DNA of 64,000 bases, taken from positions 124,001-188,000 of the forward strand of contig NZ_JABMLF010000006.1 in assembly GCF_013205055.1 (NCBI RefSeq), in the 5' to 3' direction. Below, piece after piece: positions 45,317 through 54,727 of this stretch. Made by a program: the position numbers and the translations under genes. Under the pieces are notes generated by a model. It was not told the DNA's origin and did no database searches. It saw only the letters and a list, made by a program, of their open reading frames with translations. Source of the stretch: Rathayibacter sp. VKM Ac-2856. GTDB taxonomy: Bacteria; Actinomycetota; Actinomycetes; Actinomycetales; Microbacteriaceae. Numbering within the stretch: position 1 is the stretch's first letter; each line of letters begins with the position of its first letter.

Positions 45317-48073
45317 TCAGCCCTCCGACCGCGCGGCGCCGGGCCGACGGGTGGTCTCGTCGCGGGTCCACTCCGTGCGGCCCTGCGCGCCCTGCCGACG
45401 GGGGAGCCGGCTGGCGAGGGCGAAGCAGAGGTAGACGGCCGCGTCGGCGAGCTGGATCGGGCCCTGCGCGGACCGCAGCACCTGGACGGCGGTGCCGGAC
45501 GAGCGGCGCTCGCCGTCGGGGACGGCGGCCGCGAGCTCCGCGCTGCCGCGCTGGGTGCGCCGGAGCACGCCGAGCAGGCTCGCAGCGCTCCGGGGCACCT
45601 GGACGACGGCGGGGGCGGTGGCGACGACGGCGCGCTCGGCGACCGAGAACCGGCCGTCGACGAACTCGTCGTCGGCGATCAGCGCCGGGAAGGCTCCGAT
45701 GCGCTCGTGGCCGGAGCCGCTCACCGCGTAGCCGCCGGCGCCCCAGAGCGCGGTGTGCAGCGACGCGGTGCGCGAGCGGGCGCGGTAGTAGGCGCGCACC
45801 AGCGGGTCCGCTCCGGTGGCGTCGTAGACCGCGGTCGGCCGGGCGGCGAGCAGTCCGCCGCGGGTGACGGCGTCGAAGACGGTCCAGACCGCGTCGGCGG
45901 TGACGCCCACGTCGGCGTCCAGGTAGAGGCGCGGCCAGGTGGCGGCCACCGCGTCGCCGGCGTTGAGGGCCGCGGTCTTGGACGCCTCGGCGATCTCGAC
46001 GACCGTGACGCCGGCGAAGCCGCGCGCGATCTCGGCGGTGCGGTCGGTGCAGGCGTTGCAGACGACGACCACCTCGAGGGCGCCGCTCGCGGCGGCGGCG
46101 GCCAGCGGGGCCAGGGTGCGGGCGATCACCGCCTCCTCGTCGTGCGCGGGGACGACGACCGAGCCGCTGGGGTGCGGTGCGGCGACGGGCCGGGCCGGGG
46201 CGCCGGAGGGGAGTGCCGCGAGCCGGGCGCCGACCGCGAGGGCGAGGGCCGCGTGCCGGTGCGCGCGGCCGCGGTCGCCGGGGAGGAGGCTGCGGGCCGA
46301 CTCCGCCGCCAGGACCACCAGGCGGAAGGTGCCGGAGTACAGCGCGCCGTGGAACTTCTGCACGTAGCGCACCCGGTTCACGGCGAGCAGCGCACCGAGC
46401 GCGCTCGACGAGCCGGAGCCGGCGCCGTCGTGCACGACCTGGGCGGCGGGCTCGAACCACGCCTCCGCGCCGAGCTCGCGGGCGCGGCGGAAGTAGTCGG
46501 TCTCCTCGGAGTAGAGGAAGAAGCGCTCGTCCCAGTCGCCCAGGCGCGCGGCGACCAGCGCGTCGATCAGCATCGCGGCGCCGGTCGCCCAGTCGATCCG
46601 GTGGGCGTGCCGGTAGCTCTCCGGGTCGCTGTCGGTCTCGCTGGAGAACGCGGGGCGATCGAGCACGCGGTCGCCCAGCAGAGCGTCGCCGAGGGCGCGC
46701 AGGCGGGTCGGCTCGCGGCGGAGCGAGCGGGACGCCGCGCCGGTGGCGTCGCGCAGCAGCGGCACGACGATGCCGGCCGAGGAGGAGTCCATCCGGTCCA
46801 GCAGCACGGAGACGGCGCCGGGCAGGACGACGAGGTCGGGGTTCAGGACGAGCAGCGCGCCGGCGTCGCCCGCGTGGCGGCGAGCGATGTTGATGGCCGC
46901 CGCGTAGCCGACGTTGGCACCCGCGTCCACGGCGATCACGTCGGAGTGCGCCGCCGCGAGGGCGAGCGAGCCGTCGTCGGAGGCGTTGTCCACGACGACC
47001 ACGCGGATCCGCAGGCCCGTCGCCGCCTCGGCGCGCAGGCTGGCGAGCAGGCGCTCCATGGTCGCGGCGGAGCGGTAGCTGACGACGAGGGCCGCGACAT
47101 CGGCGCGCTCGCCCGGGCCGACGAAGCGGCCGAGCTCCACGGGCACGGGCACGGGCAGCAGGTGCGGGCCGCCGCGGAGGGCGGGGCCGGTCTGCGGCGC
47201 GGTCGTGCTGTGCTGGCGCAGGCGTGCGTAGGCGAGCGGGCCCTCGACGAGGTAGCGGCGGGCGAGGCGGCGCGGCTCGAGGGCGAGGCGCCACAGCCAC
47301 TCCACTCCGCGGTCGGCGACCCACTGCGGGGCCCGCCGGACGGAGCCGCCGAGGAAGTCGACCGCCGCGCCGAAGGCCAGCAGCACGTGCGCGCCGGTGC
47401 GCGGGCCGTGCTCGTCGATCCAGAGCTCCTGGCGGGGCTTGCCGAGACCGACGATGAGCAGGTCGACGCCGGCCGCGCGGATGGAGTCGACGAGCGCCGC
47501 GTTGGCGGTGGCGTCGGCGAGCTCCTCGCGGGAGGGGGACCACAGGCCGGCCATCACCAGGTCGGGCCGCTCCTCGGCCAGGCGCGCCCGCAGCCGCGAC
47601 TGGGCGGCCTCGGAGCCGCCGAGCACGCCGACGCGGACGCCGTCGGTCGCGGCGCGGTCCAGCAGCGGGCCGATCAGGTCGCTGCCGGCCAGCCGCGGCC
47701 AGGCGGAGCCGGTCAGGCGCTCGGCCTGCTTGGCGATCGGGCTGCCGTCGATCAGGGAGAGCCACTCGACCGGGCGGACCGGGGCGTCCTCCGCGACGGA
47801 GGCGGCGGTCCACTCGGGCGAGCCCTCCGCCACGGGGACGAGGACGAGGGTCGGCGGCTCGACGGGCGGCAGGGCGCGGCGCTCGAGGACGTGCTGCCAG
47901 CGTCCGCCGTGGCCGAAGTGGTTGACGTGGTCGACGTTGACGGAGAGGACGCCCAGCGGGGCGTCGTGCGCGGCGGCGGCGCGGTCCGCGATGGTGCGGA
48001 CCGCCTCCTCGTGCCGGGCGAGGTCGACGGGGCTGCCGCCGAGGACGACGCGGCGGGGGGATGCGATGGTCAT
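45317..48073 (-). CDS. Three-domain glycosyltransferase: WecG/TagA fused to two GT2 domains
   Basis: The 918-residue protein holds three glycosyltransferase domains. Residues about 1-250 are WecG/TagA/CpsF (GT26), with SVNVDHVNHFGHGG, GVLGGSEAAQSRLR and LLIVGLGKPRQELWIDEH. Residues about 325-560 are a rhamnosyltransferase-like GT2 (ALVVSYRSA, VVDNASDDGS, LVLNPDLVVLPGAV, FFLYSEETDYFRRA). Residues about 637-870 are a second GT2 (SVVVPAHDEEAVIARTL, VVCNACTDRT, LYLDADVGV). No stop or frameshift separates them. It could add three successive sugars. Its ATG overlaps the stop of the GT4 gene. Confidence 0.87.
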   Translation of the reverse strand: MTIASPRRVVLGGSPVDLARHEEAVRTIADRAAAAHDAPLGVLSVNVDHVNHFGHGGRWQHVLERRALPPVEPPTLVLVPVAEGSPEWTAASVAEDAPVRPVEWLSLIDGSPIAKQAERLTGSAWPRLAGSDLIGPLLDRAATDGVRVGVLGGSEAAQSRLRARLAEERPDLVMAGLWSPSREELADATANAALVDSIRAAGVDLLIVGLGKPRQELWIDEHGPRTGAHVLLAFGAAVDFLGGSVRRAPQWVADRGVEWLWRLALEPRRLARRYLVEGPLAYARLRQHSTTAPQTGPALRGGPHLLPVPVPVELGRFVGPGERADVAALVVSYRSAATMERLLASLRAEAATGLRIRVVVVDNASDDGSLALAAAHSDVIAVDAGANVGYAAAINIARRHAGDAGALLVLNPDLVVLPGAVSVLLDRMDSSSAGIVVPLLRDATGAASRSLRREPTRLRALGDALLGDRVLDRPAFSSETDSDPESYRHAHRIDWATGAAMLIDALVAARLGDWDERFFLYSEETDYFRRARELGAEAWFEPAAQVVHDGAGSGSSSALGALLAVNRVRYVQKFHGALYSGTFRLVVLAAESARSLLPGDRGRAHRHAALALAVGARLAALPSGAPARPVAAPHPSGSVVVPAHDEEAVIARTLAPLAAAAASGALEVVVVCNACTDRTAEIARGFAGVTVVEIAEASKTAALNAGDAVAATWPRLYLDADVGVTADAVWTVFDAVTRGGLLAARPTAVYDATGADPLVRAYYRARSRTASLHTALWGAGGYAVSGSGHERIGAFPALIADDEFVDGRFSVAERAVVATAPAVVQVPRSAASLLGVLRRTQRGSAELAAAVPDGERRSSGTAVQVLRSAQGPIQLADAAVYLCFALASRLPRRQGAQGRTEWTRDETTRRPGAARSEG

Positions 48074-49380
48074 GGTCGGCTGTCCGATCGAGCGGGGGCG
48101 AGTGCGGGAACGAGGGTGAGGGTGCCGACGAGGTCGGGGGCGACCTCGGGCACGAGGGCCGGGGCGGGGGCGGCGGCGAGGGGAGTGACGGAGCGGCGCG
48201 CGAGCTCGTCGAGCACGACGCGCTCCACCACCTCCTGCGCGGGACCCCAGCCGTGCCGGACGCCGGCGGCGACCTCGCGGCCGGGACGGGCGGCGACGAC
48301 CGCGCGGCCGAGCGCCTCCGCGATGCCCGCCGGGGTCGGGCGGGCCCAGCTCGCGCCGGGGTGCGGGAGGTCGGCGCGGGCGTCGACGGCGTCGTTCACC
48401 ACGGCGACGGCACCGCAGGCCAGCAGCTCCTCCGCCACCAGCGAGATGTTGGTGAAGGAGAGCGCGAGGCCGGCCGAGCAGCGGTTGTAGAGCGCGGCGA
48501 GCTCGCGCGGCGCGAGGGTGCCGTGCTCGATCACCGGCACGTCCCACGCTCCGGGCGCGGTGCCGTACACGTGGATCGGCACGTCGGGGTGCTCGGCGTG
48601 GAAGAGCGAGAGCGCCCGCCGGCCGAGGAGGTAGCCGCGGCGGTCGGCGGCGGGCTTGGCGTAGAAGACCACGCCCGAGCGCTCGCCGTCGGGGTTCTCC
48701 AGCGTGTAGGTGGCGGTGTCGCAGCCGAACGGGGCGGTCTCGCTCGGCACGTCGATCGCGTCGAGGTGCGAGCGGACCATCTCGCCGAGGGCGATGGTGC
48801 GGAAGCCGAAGCGGTAGCTGTCCTCCGCGAGCGCCGCGAGGGTGCCGCGGGGGTGGAAGAACGGCTCGAAGTCCTGCACGAAGTAGAGCCGGGCCATCGG
48901 CGCCGTGCCGCGGGTGGCGAGCACGTGCGCCGTCTCCCACGAGGTCGCGACGGCGGCGTCGACGCCCGTCACGCCGTCGTCGATGCTGCGGATGTCCACG
49001 TCGAGCCAGGGCCAGCCGGCGCGGATGATCGCGGCGCGCGTCTCGAAGTCGGCGCCGTGCCGGTCGTAGAGGAAGAGGGTGCCGCGGTGGCCGCGCTCGA
49101 CGAGGCCCTGCACCATCCGGAACAGGGTGGTGTGACCGCCGGAGCCCCGATCGGGCGGCGTGCAGATCCAGCCGATCGAGGCGGGACCCTCCGCGCGCAC
49201 CGGGGCGGCGGGCAGGTGGAGCAGACCGGAGTCGGCGATGTCGCCGGGGAGCAGCGGCATGTCCAGCTCGCGGACGCCGACGCGGTCGCCGAGCGCGCGG
49301 ACGGCGCGCTGCAGCAGATCGCGGCCGCCGGTGCTGCGCAGGCGGCGGACGAGCTCGCGCGGGACGCGGGAGGCGCGCAT
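48070..49380 (-). CDS. WsaF-like family 4 glycosyltransferase
   Basis: The 436-residue protein resembles rhamnosyltransferase WsaF and related GT4 enzymes: GWICTPPDRGSGGHTTLFRM, then LYFVQDFEPFFHP, FRTIALGEMVRSHL and a C-terminal GT-B segment with LALSFTNISLVAEELLACG. WsaF extends S-layer glycan rhamnans; the donor sugar here is not proven. The ATG shares one base with the preceding stop and the gene overlaps the next start by four bases. Confidence 0.82.
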   Translation of the reverse strand: MRASRVPRELVRRLRSTGGRDLLQRAVRALGDRVGVRELDMPLLPGDIADSGLLHLPAAPVRAEGPASIGWICTPPDRGSGGHTTLFRMVQGLVERGHRGTLFLYDRHGADFETRAAIIRAGWPWLDVDIRSIDDGVTGVDAAVATSWETAHVLATRGTAPMARLYFVQDFEPFFHPRGTLAALAEDSYRFGFRTIALGEMVRSHLDAIDVPSETAPFGCDTATYTLENPDGERSGVVFYAKPAADRRGYLLGRRALSLFHAEHPDVPIHVYGTAPGAWDVPVIEHGTLAPRELAALYNRCSAGLALSFTNISLVAEELLACGAVAVVNDAVDARADLPHPGASWARPTPAGIAEALGRAVVAARPGREVAAGVRHGWGPAQEVVERVVLDELARRSVTPLAAAPAPALVPEVAPDLVGTLTLVPALAPARSDSRP

Positions 49381-50480
49381 CAGAAGCTCCCCTCGCGGTG
49401 CCAGCGGCGCCAGGACCGGTCGGTGCGCAGACGCCGCAGCACCCGCTCCGCGACGAAGCGCGGGGAGAAGCGGTCGCTCGGCGCGCTCAGCAGGCGCGAC
49501 TGGAGCCGCTCCCACTCGGGCAGCCGCGCCGCGTCGCCGTAGACCATGTGCGCGAAGCCGAGGTGCTCCTCGAGATCGCTCGCGGTGGAGCCCCCGCTGT
49601 CGAAGCGCTGGGCCCCCTTCACGAGGGCGTCGCGGGCGAGAGCGCGGCGTGCGAGGTGCTCGAGCTCGTCACGGTGCTCGAGCGGGCCGCCCGGTGCGGC
49701 GAAGAAGGTCTCGAAGGCGAGCAGCCGCTCGCGCAGGTCGTGCAGCGGCGTCACCGTGTCCGAGCGGCTCCCCGCGTGCTCGCGGTGCCAGGCCTGATCG
49801 ACGCCCTGGATGTAGGCGACGTCCGACGCGGCCGACAGCCGGAGCCAGAGCTCCATGTCGTAGGTGTGCGGCAGCGGTCGCGGCCAGCCGACCCGGTCCA
49901 GGACCGAGCGGCGCACCAGCACCTCGGGGGAGGTGATCACGTTCAGCCCCGTGCGGCAGCGCTCGTGCAGCCAGTCGCCGCCCGACCACAGCAGCCACGA
50001 CGTCGGGGTCGTCCGCGCGGTCGGCAGCTCAGCACCGTCGGGGAAGTGCACCGGGTGGCCGTAGACCAGCCCGACCGACGGGTGGGCGCGGGCGACGGCG
50101 ACCGCGCGGGCCAGGGCGCCGGGAGCGATCACGTCGTCGGCGTCGAGGTACCAGGAGAACTCGCCGGTCGCGACGGCCAGCGCGGCGAGCACGCTGCCGA
50201 CGGGACCGAGATTCCGCGGGTTCGCGAGCACCAGCACGCGGTCGTCCCCGGCCGCGATGGAGCGGGCGACCGCGAGCGAGTCGTCGGTGGAGCGGTCGTC
50301 GACGATGACCAGCTGCACCCGGACGCCCGTCTGGCCGAGGGCGCTCGCCGCGGCCGCGGGCAGGAACTGCGCGTAGTCGTGCAGCGGGATCAGCACCGAG
50401 ACGGTGGCGTCGGAGGTGTCCACGTCCTCGACGGGCACCGCGCGTCCGCGCCGCGTCGAGACCGCGAGGGCGGCCGTCAC
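49380..50480 (-). CDS. Family 2 glycosyltransferase
   Basis: The 366-residue GT2 has SVLIPLHDYAQFLPAAAASA, then VIVDDRSTDDSL and WYLDADDVIAPGAL (DxD metal site), and a C-terminal region without membrane helices. The start is GTG at 50480, overlapping the aminotransferase stop (GTGA). The acceptor and donor are unknown. Confidence 0.88.
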   Translation of the reverse strand: MTAALAVSTRRGRAVPVEDVDTSDATVSVLIPLHDYAQFLPAAAASALGQTGVRVQLVIVDDRSTDDSLAVARSIAAGDDRVLVLANPRNLGPVGSVLAALAVATGEFSWYLDADDVIAPGALARAVAVARAHPSVGLVYGHPVHFPDGAELPTARTTPTSWLLWSGGDWLHERCRTGLNVITSPEVLVRRSVLDRVGWPRPLPHTYDMELWLRLSAASDVAYIQGVDQAWHREHAGSRSDTVTPLHDLRERLLAFETFFAAPGGPLEHRDELEHLARRALARDALVKGAQRFDSGGSTASDLEEHLGFAHMVYGDAARLPEWERLQSRLLSAPSDRFSPRFVAERVLRRLRTDRSWRRWHREGSF

Positions 50481-51631
50481 GACAGCACCCCCGCCGGGCT
50501 CGAGGCGGCGGCGGCGGCGGTGCCGCGGAGTGCGGAGACGAGCGACTCCGCCACGTACTCCTGCTGCGCCGCCGTGATCCCGGGGAACAGCGGCAGGGTC
50601 ATCAGCTGCCCGGCGAACGCCTCGGCGCGGGCCAGCGGCTGCGGACGACCGGACTCGGGGAGGAAGGGGGCCAGCTGGTGCACGGGGGTCGGGTAGTGCA
50701 CGCCGGTGGCGACGCCGGCCTCCGCGAGCGACGCGCGCAGGCGCTCGCGCTCGGGCGTCCGCACGACATACAGGTGGTGCACGTGCTCGTTGCCGGGCGC
50801 GGTGCGGGGGAGGACGAGCTCCTCCACGCCGTCCAGCAGCTCCGCGTAGCGCGCGGCGGCGTCGCGGCGCTGCTGGTTCCACTCGTCGAGGTGCGCGAGC
50901 TTCGCGCTCAGCACGACCGCCTGCAGGGAGTCGAGCCGCGAGTTGGTGCCGACGACGTCGTGCCGGTAGGCGCTGAGGCCGCCGTGATTGCCGAGCCGGC
51001 GGACGGCCGCGGCGAGCTCGTCGTCGTCGGTCATCACTCCGCCCGCGTCGCCGTAGGCGCCGAGGTTCTTGCCCGGGTAGAAGCTGGTGCCGGCGATCGC
51101 GCCGAGCGAGCCGGCCCGCGCGCCGAAGCGCCGAGCGCCCTGGGCCTGCGCCGCGTCCTCGACGATGCGCACGTCGTCGCCGAGCGCCGCGGCGAGCCGC
51201 TCCACCGGCGCGCACTGCCCGTAGAGGTGCACGGCCATCACCGCGCGGGTGCGGGGAGTGCGCGCCTCGGCGGCGGAGGCGACGTCGATCAGGTAGTCGT
51301 CGTCGCAGTCGACGAAGACCGGGCGGGCGCCGGCGCGGACGACGGCCTCCGCGGTCGCGACGAAGGTGTTCGCCGGCACGAGGACCTCGTCGCCGGGGGA
51401 CAGCTCGAGCGCCATCAGGGCGAGCTCCAGCGCGTCCGTGCCGTTGCCGACGCCGATGCTGTGGCGGACGCCGCAGTACGCGGCGAACTCCTCCTCGAAG
51501 CGGGTCACGTCCGGACCGCGGACGAAGGACGAGTCCGCGAGCACGCGGTCGAAGCCCTCGCGGATCACGTCGGCGACGACGAGGTGCTGGAGGTGCAGAT
51601 CGGCGAGCGGGACGATCGGCTCGGTGGTCAT
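50477..51631 (-). CDS. DegT/DnrJ/EryC1 sugar aminotransferase (WbpE/FdtB-like)
   Basis: The 384-residue PLP enzyme has the layout of nucleotide-sugar 3-aminotransferases: PLADLHLQHLVVADVIREG, then GVGNGTDALELAL, VEDAAQAQGAR, and SFYPGKNLGAYGDAGGV with the PLP lysine. The FYPGKNLGAYGDAG form is typical of WbpE, FdtB and QdtB enzymes that aminate C3 of keto-sugars. AAGGAT lies before the ATG. It overlaps both neighbours by four bases. Confidence 0.87.
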   Translation of the reverse strand: MTTEPIVPLADLHLQHLVVADVIREGFDRVLADSSFVRGPDVTRFEEEFAAYCGVRHSIGVGNGTDALELALMALELSPGDEVLVPANTFVATAEAVVRAGARPVFVDCDDDYLIDVASAAEARTPRTRAVMAVHLYGQCAPVERLAAALGDDVRIVEDAAQAQGARRFGARAGSLGAIAGTSFYPGKNLGAYGDAGGVMTDDDELAAAVRRLGNHGGLSAYRHDVVGTNSRLDSLQAVVLSAKLAHLDEWNQQRRDAAARYAELLDGVEELVLPRTAPGNEHVHHLYVVRTPERERLRASLAEAGVATGVHYPTPVHQLAPFLPESGRPQPLARAEAFAGQLMTLPLFPGITAAQQEYVAESLVSALRGTAAAAASSPAGVLS

Positions 51632-53094
51632 GACGGGATCCTTCGGTCGGAGGTGAGCTCGCGGACGCGGCGCAGCAGCCAGGTCCGCAGGAGGAGGAGG
51701 TAGATCAGGCCGCCGGTCGCGCCGCCCAGCAGGAGGGCGAGCCAGTCGGCGTCGAGGCCGACGGCGGCGAGGCCGAGCGGCACCAGGAGGGCGCCGGCGG
51801 CGGCGGCCGCGGCGGCGAGCGCCGGCGGCAGCAGGGAGCGGCCGACGGCGCGGAGGTCGACGTCGATCGAGCGCAGCAGCCACGCGAAGACGGGGCCGAC
51901 GACGAGCGCGGCCACGGCGACCTGCGCCCAGGCGGCGCCGACGAAGCCGCCGCCCAGCACGGCGGGCACCAGGGCGAGCGTGAGGGCCGTGAACCACACG
52001 CCCTGCACGATCGCGACGCGGCCGGAGCCGCCCCGCGCGAGAGCGGCGGAGCTGAAGAGGTCGGCGACCACGCGCAGCGCGCCGACGATGCCGAGCAGCC
52101 CCAGGGCCGCGGCGGCGGGAGCCCACTGCGCGCCGTAGACGACGTGCACGAGCGGTGCGGCGAGGGCGGCGAGCAGCGCGCCGAGCGGAGCGGCGAGCGC
52201 CCAGGTCAGTCCGGTCGCGGCGGCGACGGGCAGCGGGCGGCCGTCCTCGTGCGCCCGGGAGAACGCGGGCAGCGCGACGGAGCGGACCACCTGGCCCACC
52301 GCCGTCATCGGCCAGGTGGAGATGTTGAAGGCGAGGACGTAGTACCCCAGGGCGACCGGATCGATCAGCCCGGCGATCACGACCTTGTCGGTGCCGAGCA
52401 CGCCCCAGGAGACGAGGTTGGCGATCGCGACGGGCAGGCCGAAGCGGAGCGCGGAGGGAGCGACGGAGCAGTCCCAGCCCAGGCGCGGCCGCTCGCGGGC
52501 CGCCACGAAGAGCAGCACCATCGTGCAGGTCTGCGCGACGACGCGGGCGACGGCCAGCGCCACCACGCCGGTGCCGGCGGCGAGCAGGGCGAGGGTGATC
52601 GCGGTCGAGACGACGAAGTCGACGGCCGCGATCAGGAACAGGGGCCGCTGGGCGAAGCGGCGCTGCAGCGCGGCGTAGGGGACCACTCCGGCCCCCGCCA
52701 GCGGCAGGGTGATCGCGAGGACCGCGAGCACTCCCGCGGTCTCGGGCGTGCCCGTCGCCGCGGCGATCGCCGGTGCCGACGCCGCCATCGCCGCGCCGAG
52801 GGTGCCGCCGAGGACGAGGCCGAGCACCGCCACGGTCGGCGCGCGCCGCTCCGGGTCGCTCGAGCGGATCAGATCGGTGCTGAGGCCGAAGTCGGAGAGT
52901 GCCATCAGCACGGACTGCACGGTGAGCGCCAGCGCGTAGACGCCGAACGCCTCCGGAGCCAGCACGCGGGCCAGCACGATCCCGAGGGCCAGGCTGCCGA
53001 GCCGGAGTGCGATCGTGCTGAGCGCGCTCCAGCCCAGCGCCGACGCGATGCGGCTGCGGCCCGCCGCGGTGGGCGGGGACTGCACGGCGGTCAC
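51628..53094 (-). CDS. Polysaccharide flippase (Wzx-like, MOP superfamily)
   Basis: The 488-residue protein has about twelve to fourteen hydrophobic segments and the N-terminal pattern of polysaccharide transporters (ALGWSALSTIALRLGSLALG, then VLARVLAPEAFGVYALALTV). LGTDKVVIAGLIDPVALGYY occurs in mid-protein. It is expected to flip lipid-linked repeat units across the membrane. The GTG start overlaps the preceding stop by four bases. Confidence 0.88.
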   Translation of the reverse strand: MTAVQSPPTAAGRSRIASALGWSALSTIALRLGSLALGIVLARVLAPEAFGVYALALTVQSVLMALSDFGLSTDLIRSSDPERRAPTVAVLGLVLGGTLGAAMAASAPAIAAATGTPETAGVLAVLAITLPLAGAGVVPYAALQRRFAQRPLFLIAAVDFVVSTAITLALLAAGTGVVALAVARVVAQTCTMVLLFVAARERPRLGWDCSVAPSALRFGLPVAIANLVSWGVLGTDKVVIAGLIDPVALGYYVLAFNISTWPMTAVGQVVRSVALPAFSRAHEDGRPLPVAAATGLTWALAAPLGALLAALAAPLVHVVYGAQWAPAAAALGLLGIVGALRVVADLFSSAALARGGSGRVAIVQGVWFTALTLALVPAVLGGGFVGAAWAQVAVAALVVGPVFAWLLRSIDVDLRAVGRSLLPPALAAAAAAAGALLVPLGLAAVGLDADWLALLLGGATGGLIYLLLLRTWLLRRVRELTSDRRIPS

Positions 53095-54050
53095 GAGAGC
53101 GGCCTCCGCGCGCGCTCGCCGCGGCGGACGAAGCGGCGCCACTCGGCCGAGCCGACGACCGCCGGCCAGCACTCGGCGGCGACCGAGGCGAAGCGGGCGC
53201 CCTCGGCCTGGTCCTCCGGCCGGGCGGAGGCGCGGCTGCGCAGAGCCCAGCCCATCGCCTCCTGAGCGAGGGCCCGGCCGGCCTGCGCGCGCCGGTCCCC
53301 GCCCTCGGCACGGCGCCCGGAGGAGTCGTGGCCCGCGACGGCGAAGAAGTGCTCGATCATCCGGTGGCGCTCGCGCAGCTCCGCCAGCGGATCGGTGCTC
53401 GGCTCCGGGTTGCAGCGGGTCTGGACGACCCCGTTCACCCTGCCGATCCCGCCGAGGGCGGCGAGGCGCAGCCCGTGATCGAGATCGGCGGTGCGCGGGA
53501 GGTCCTCCGCGTAGCCGCCGAGCGCGTCGGCGATCGAGCGGCGGACCAGGAAGGCGTGGTCGCGCAGCAGATCGGAGCCGTGCCGGCTCGTGCGCTCGAT
53601 CCACTCGGCGCCGCTCCAGAGCGTCCAGTCGAGACGCCCGGTGGGCGCCGTCGCCGGTCGCACCGAGATCTCGGCCTCGCCGTGCACGGCGCCCACCCAG
53701 GAGTGCGCGGCCAGCAGCGCCGCGGCGCGCTCGAGCGCCCCGTCGGTCAGCTCGTCGGTGCTCGGCAGCACCAGCACGGACTCGCCGCGGACCAGGCGGA
53801 GGCCCGTGTTCCGCGCCGCGATCGTGCCGGTCCCGCTCTCCGCCGCGACGACGCGCACGCGCTCGTCGTCGAGATCCGGATCCGCGTCCGTCACGAGGAC
53901 GACGTCCAGGCTCACGCCGCGCTGCGCCAGAACGCTCGCCAGCGAGGCCGCCCACGGGGTGCCGTCGACCGCCGCGATCACGACGGAGACGAGCGGCGCG
54001 GGTCCCGCGAGGGGGACCGCCGGGAAGCGGTGCCCGCGGACGGCGCTCAT
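53091..54050 (-). CDS. Family 2 glycosyltransferase (shorter, divergent)
   Basis: The 319-residue protein has a GT2 N-terminus (VSVVIAAVDGTPWAASLASV, then VSLDVVLVTDADPDL). In place of a clear DxD it has LVLPSTDELTDGALERA, and a distinct TADLDHGLRLAALGGIG follows. The absence of a canonical DxD makes its activity less certain. It overlaps both neighbours by four bases. Confidence 0.78.
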   Translation of the reverse strand: MSAVRGHRFPAVPLAGPAPLVSVVIAAVDGTPWAASLASVLAQRGVSLDVVLVTDADPDLDDERVRVVAAESGTGTIAARNTGLRLVRGESVLVLPSTDELTDGALERAAALLAAHSWVGAVHGEAEISVRPATAPTGRLDWTLWSGAEWIERTSRHGSDLLRDHAFLVRRSIADALGGYAEDLPRTADLDHGLRLAALGGIGRVNGVVQTRCNPEPSTDPLAELRERHRMIEHFFAVAGHDSSGRRAEGGDRRAQAGRALAQEAMGWALRSRASARPEDQAEGARFASVAAECWPAVVGSAEWRRFVRRGERARRPLS

Positions 54051-54727
54051 GCGCTCGCCCCCTCGAGGGTGCTGTCCGCGCGCCGGACGTCGTCGGAGTC
54101 GATCCGCGGCCCGGCGGGGACGCCGAGCCAGGTCTCGCCGGCCGGCTGGTCGCGCAGCAGCACGGCGCCCATGCCGAGCGTCGCCCGGCGGCCGATCCGC
54201 GAGCGCTCGCGGACGGAGGCGCCCATGCCCAGGTACGCCTCCTCGCCCACCCGCACGCCGCCGCCGAGGATGACCCCGGCGCAGAGGGTGGCGAACGAGC
54301 CGATGCGGTCGCCGTGCGTCAGCGTGACGTTCGGCATCGCGACCACGTGGCGGCCGATGGCGACATCGGCCGTCAGCACGACCCCGGCGAGCAGGATGCT
54401 CCCCGCGCCGATCCGGCAGTCGTCGGGCACGTGGACGCTCGGGTGCACGAGGCGGGCGTAGCGGTGGTCGTGCACGCCGAGCGCGCGGAGGCGCTCGACG
54501 ATCCGCGCCCGGCCGCTGCCGTGGCCGACGCAGACCGCGATCTCGGCGCGGGGGTGCGCGGTGATCGCATCGAAGCCGCCGATCACGGGGACCCCCGCGA
54601 GCTCGGTGCCCCAGCGCGCGGCGCCGTCGTCGACGACGCCGATCACGCGGTGGCTGCCGCTCGCGGCGAGGAGCGCGAGGGTCTCCCGCGCCAGCCCGCT
54701 CGCGCCGACCAGGATGAGCTCACGCAC
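54047..54727 (-). CDS. PglD/NeuD-type sugar O/N-acetyltransferase
   Basis: The 226-residue protein has the PglD/NeuD layout. An N-terminal Rossmann-like domain (ELILVGASGLARETLALLAA, then VIGVVDDG) is followed by left-handed beta-helix hexapeptide repeats (from about 95) and the C-terminal WLGVPAGP. In PglD it acetylates the 4-amino group made by the aminotransferase PglE. An aminotransferase gene lies directly upstream and overlaps by eight bases, which supports this pairing. The start is GTG. Confidence 0.87.
   Translation of the reverse strand: MRELILVGASGLARETLALLAASGSHRVIGVVDDGAARWGTELAGVPVIGGFDAITAHPRAEIAVCVGHGSGRARIVERLRALGVHDHRYARLVHPSVHVPDDCRIGAGSILLAGVVLTADVAIGRHVVAMPNVTLTHGDRIGSFATLCAGVILGGGVRVGEEAYLGMGASVRERSRIGRRATLGMGAVLLRDQPAGETWLGVPAGPRIDSDDVRRADSTLEGASA

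Noticed and set aside
43158..47813. A 1551-codon frame through the chain-length, polymerase and glycosyltransferase genes
   Set aside because: Only its last part is the real chain-length gene. The rest is an off-frame reading of the polymerase and the fusion glycosyltransferase, with Arg/Ala/Gly-rich shadow sequence.
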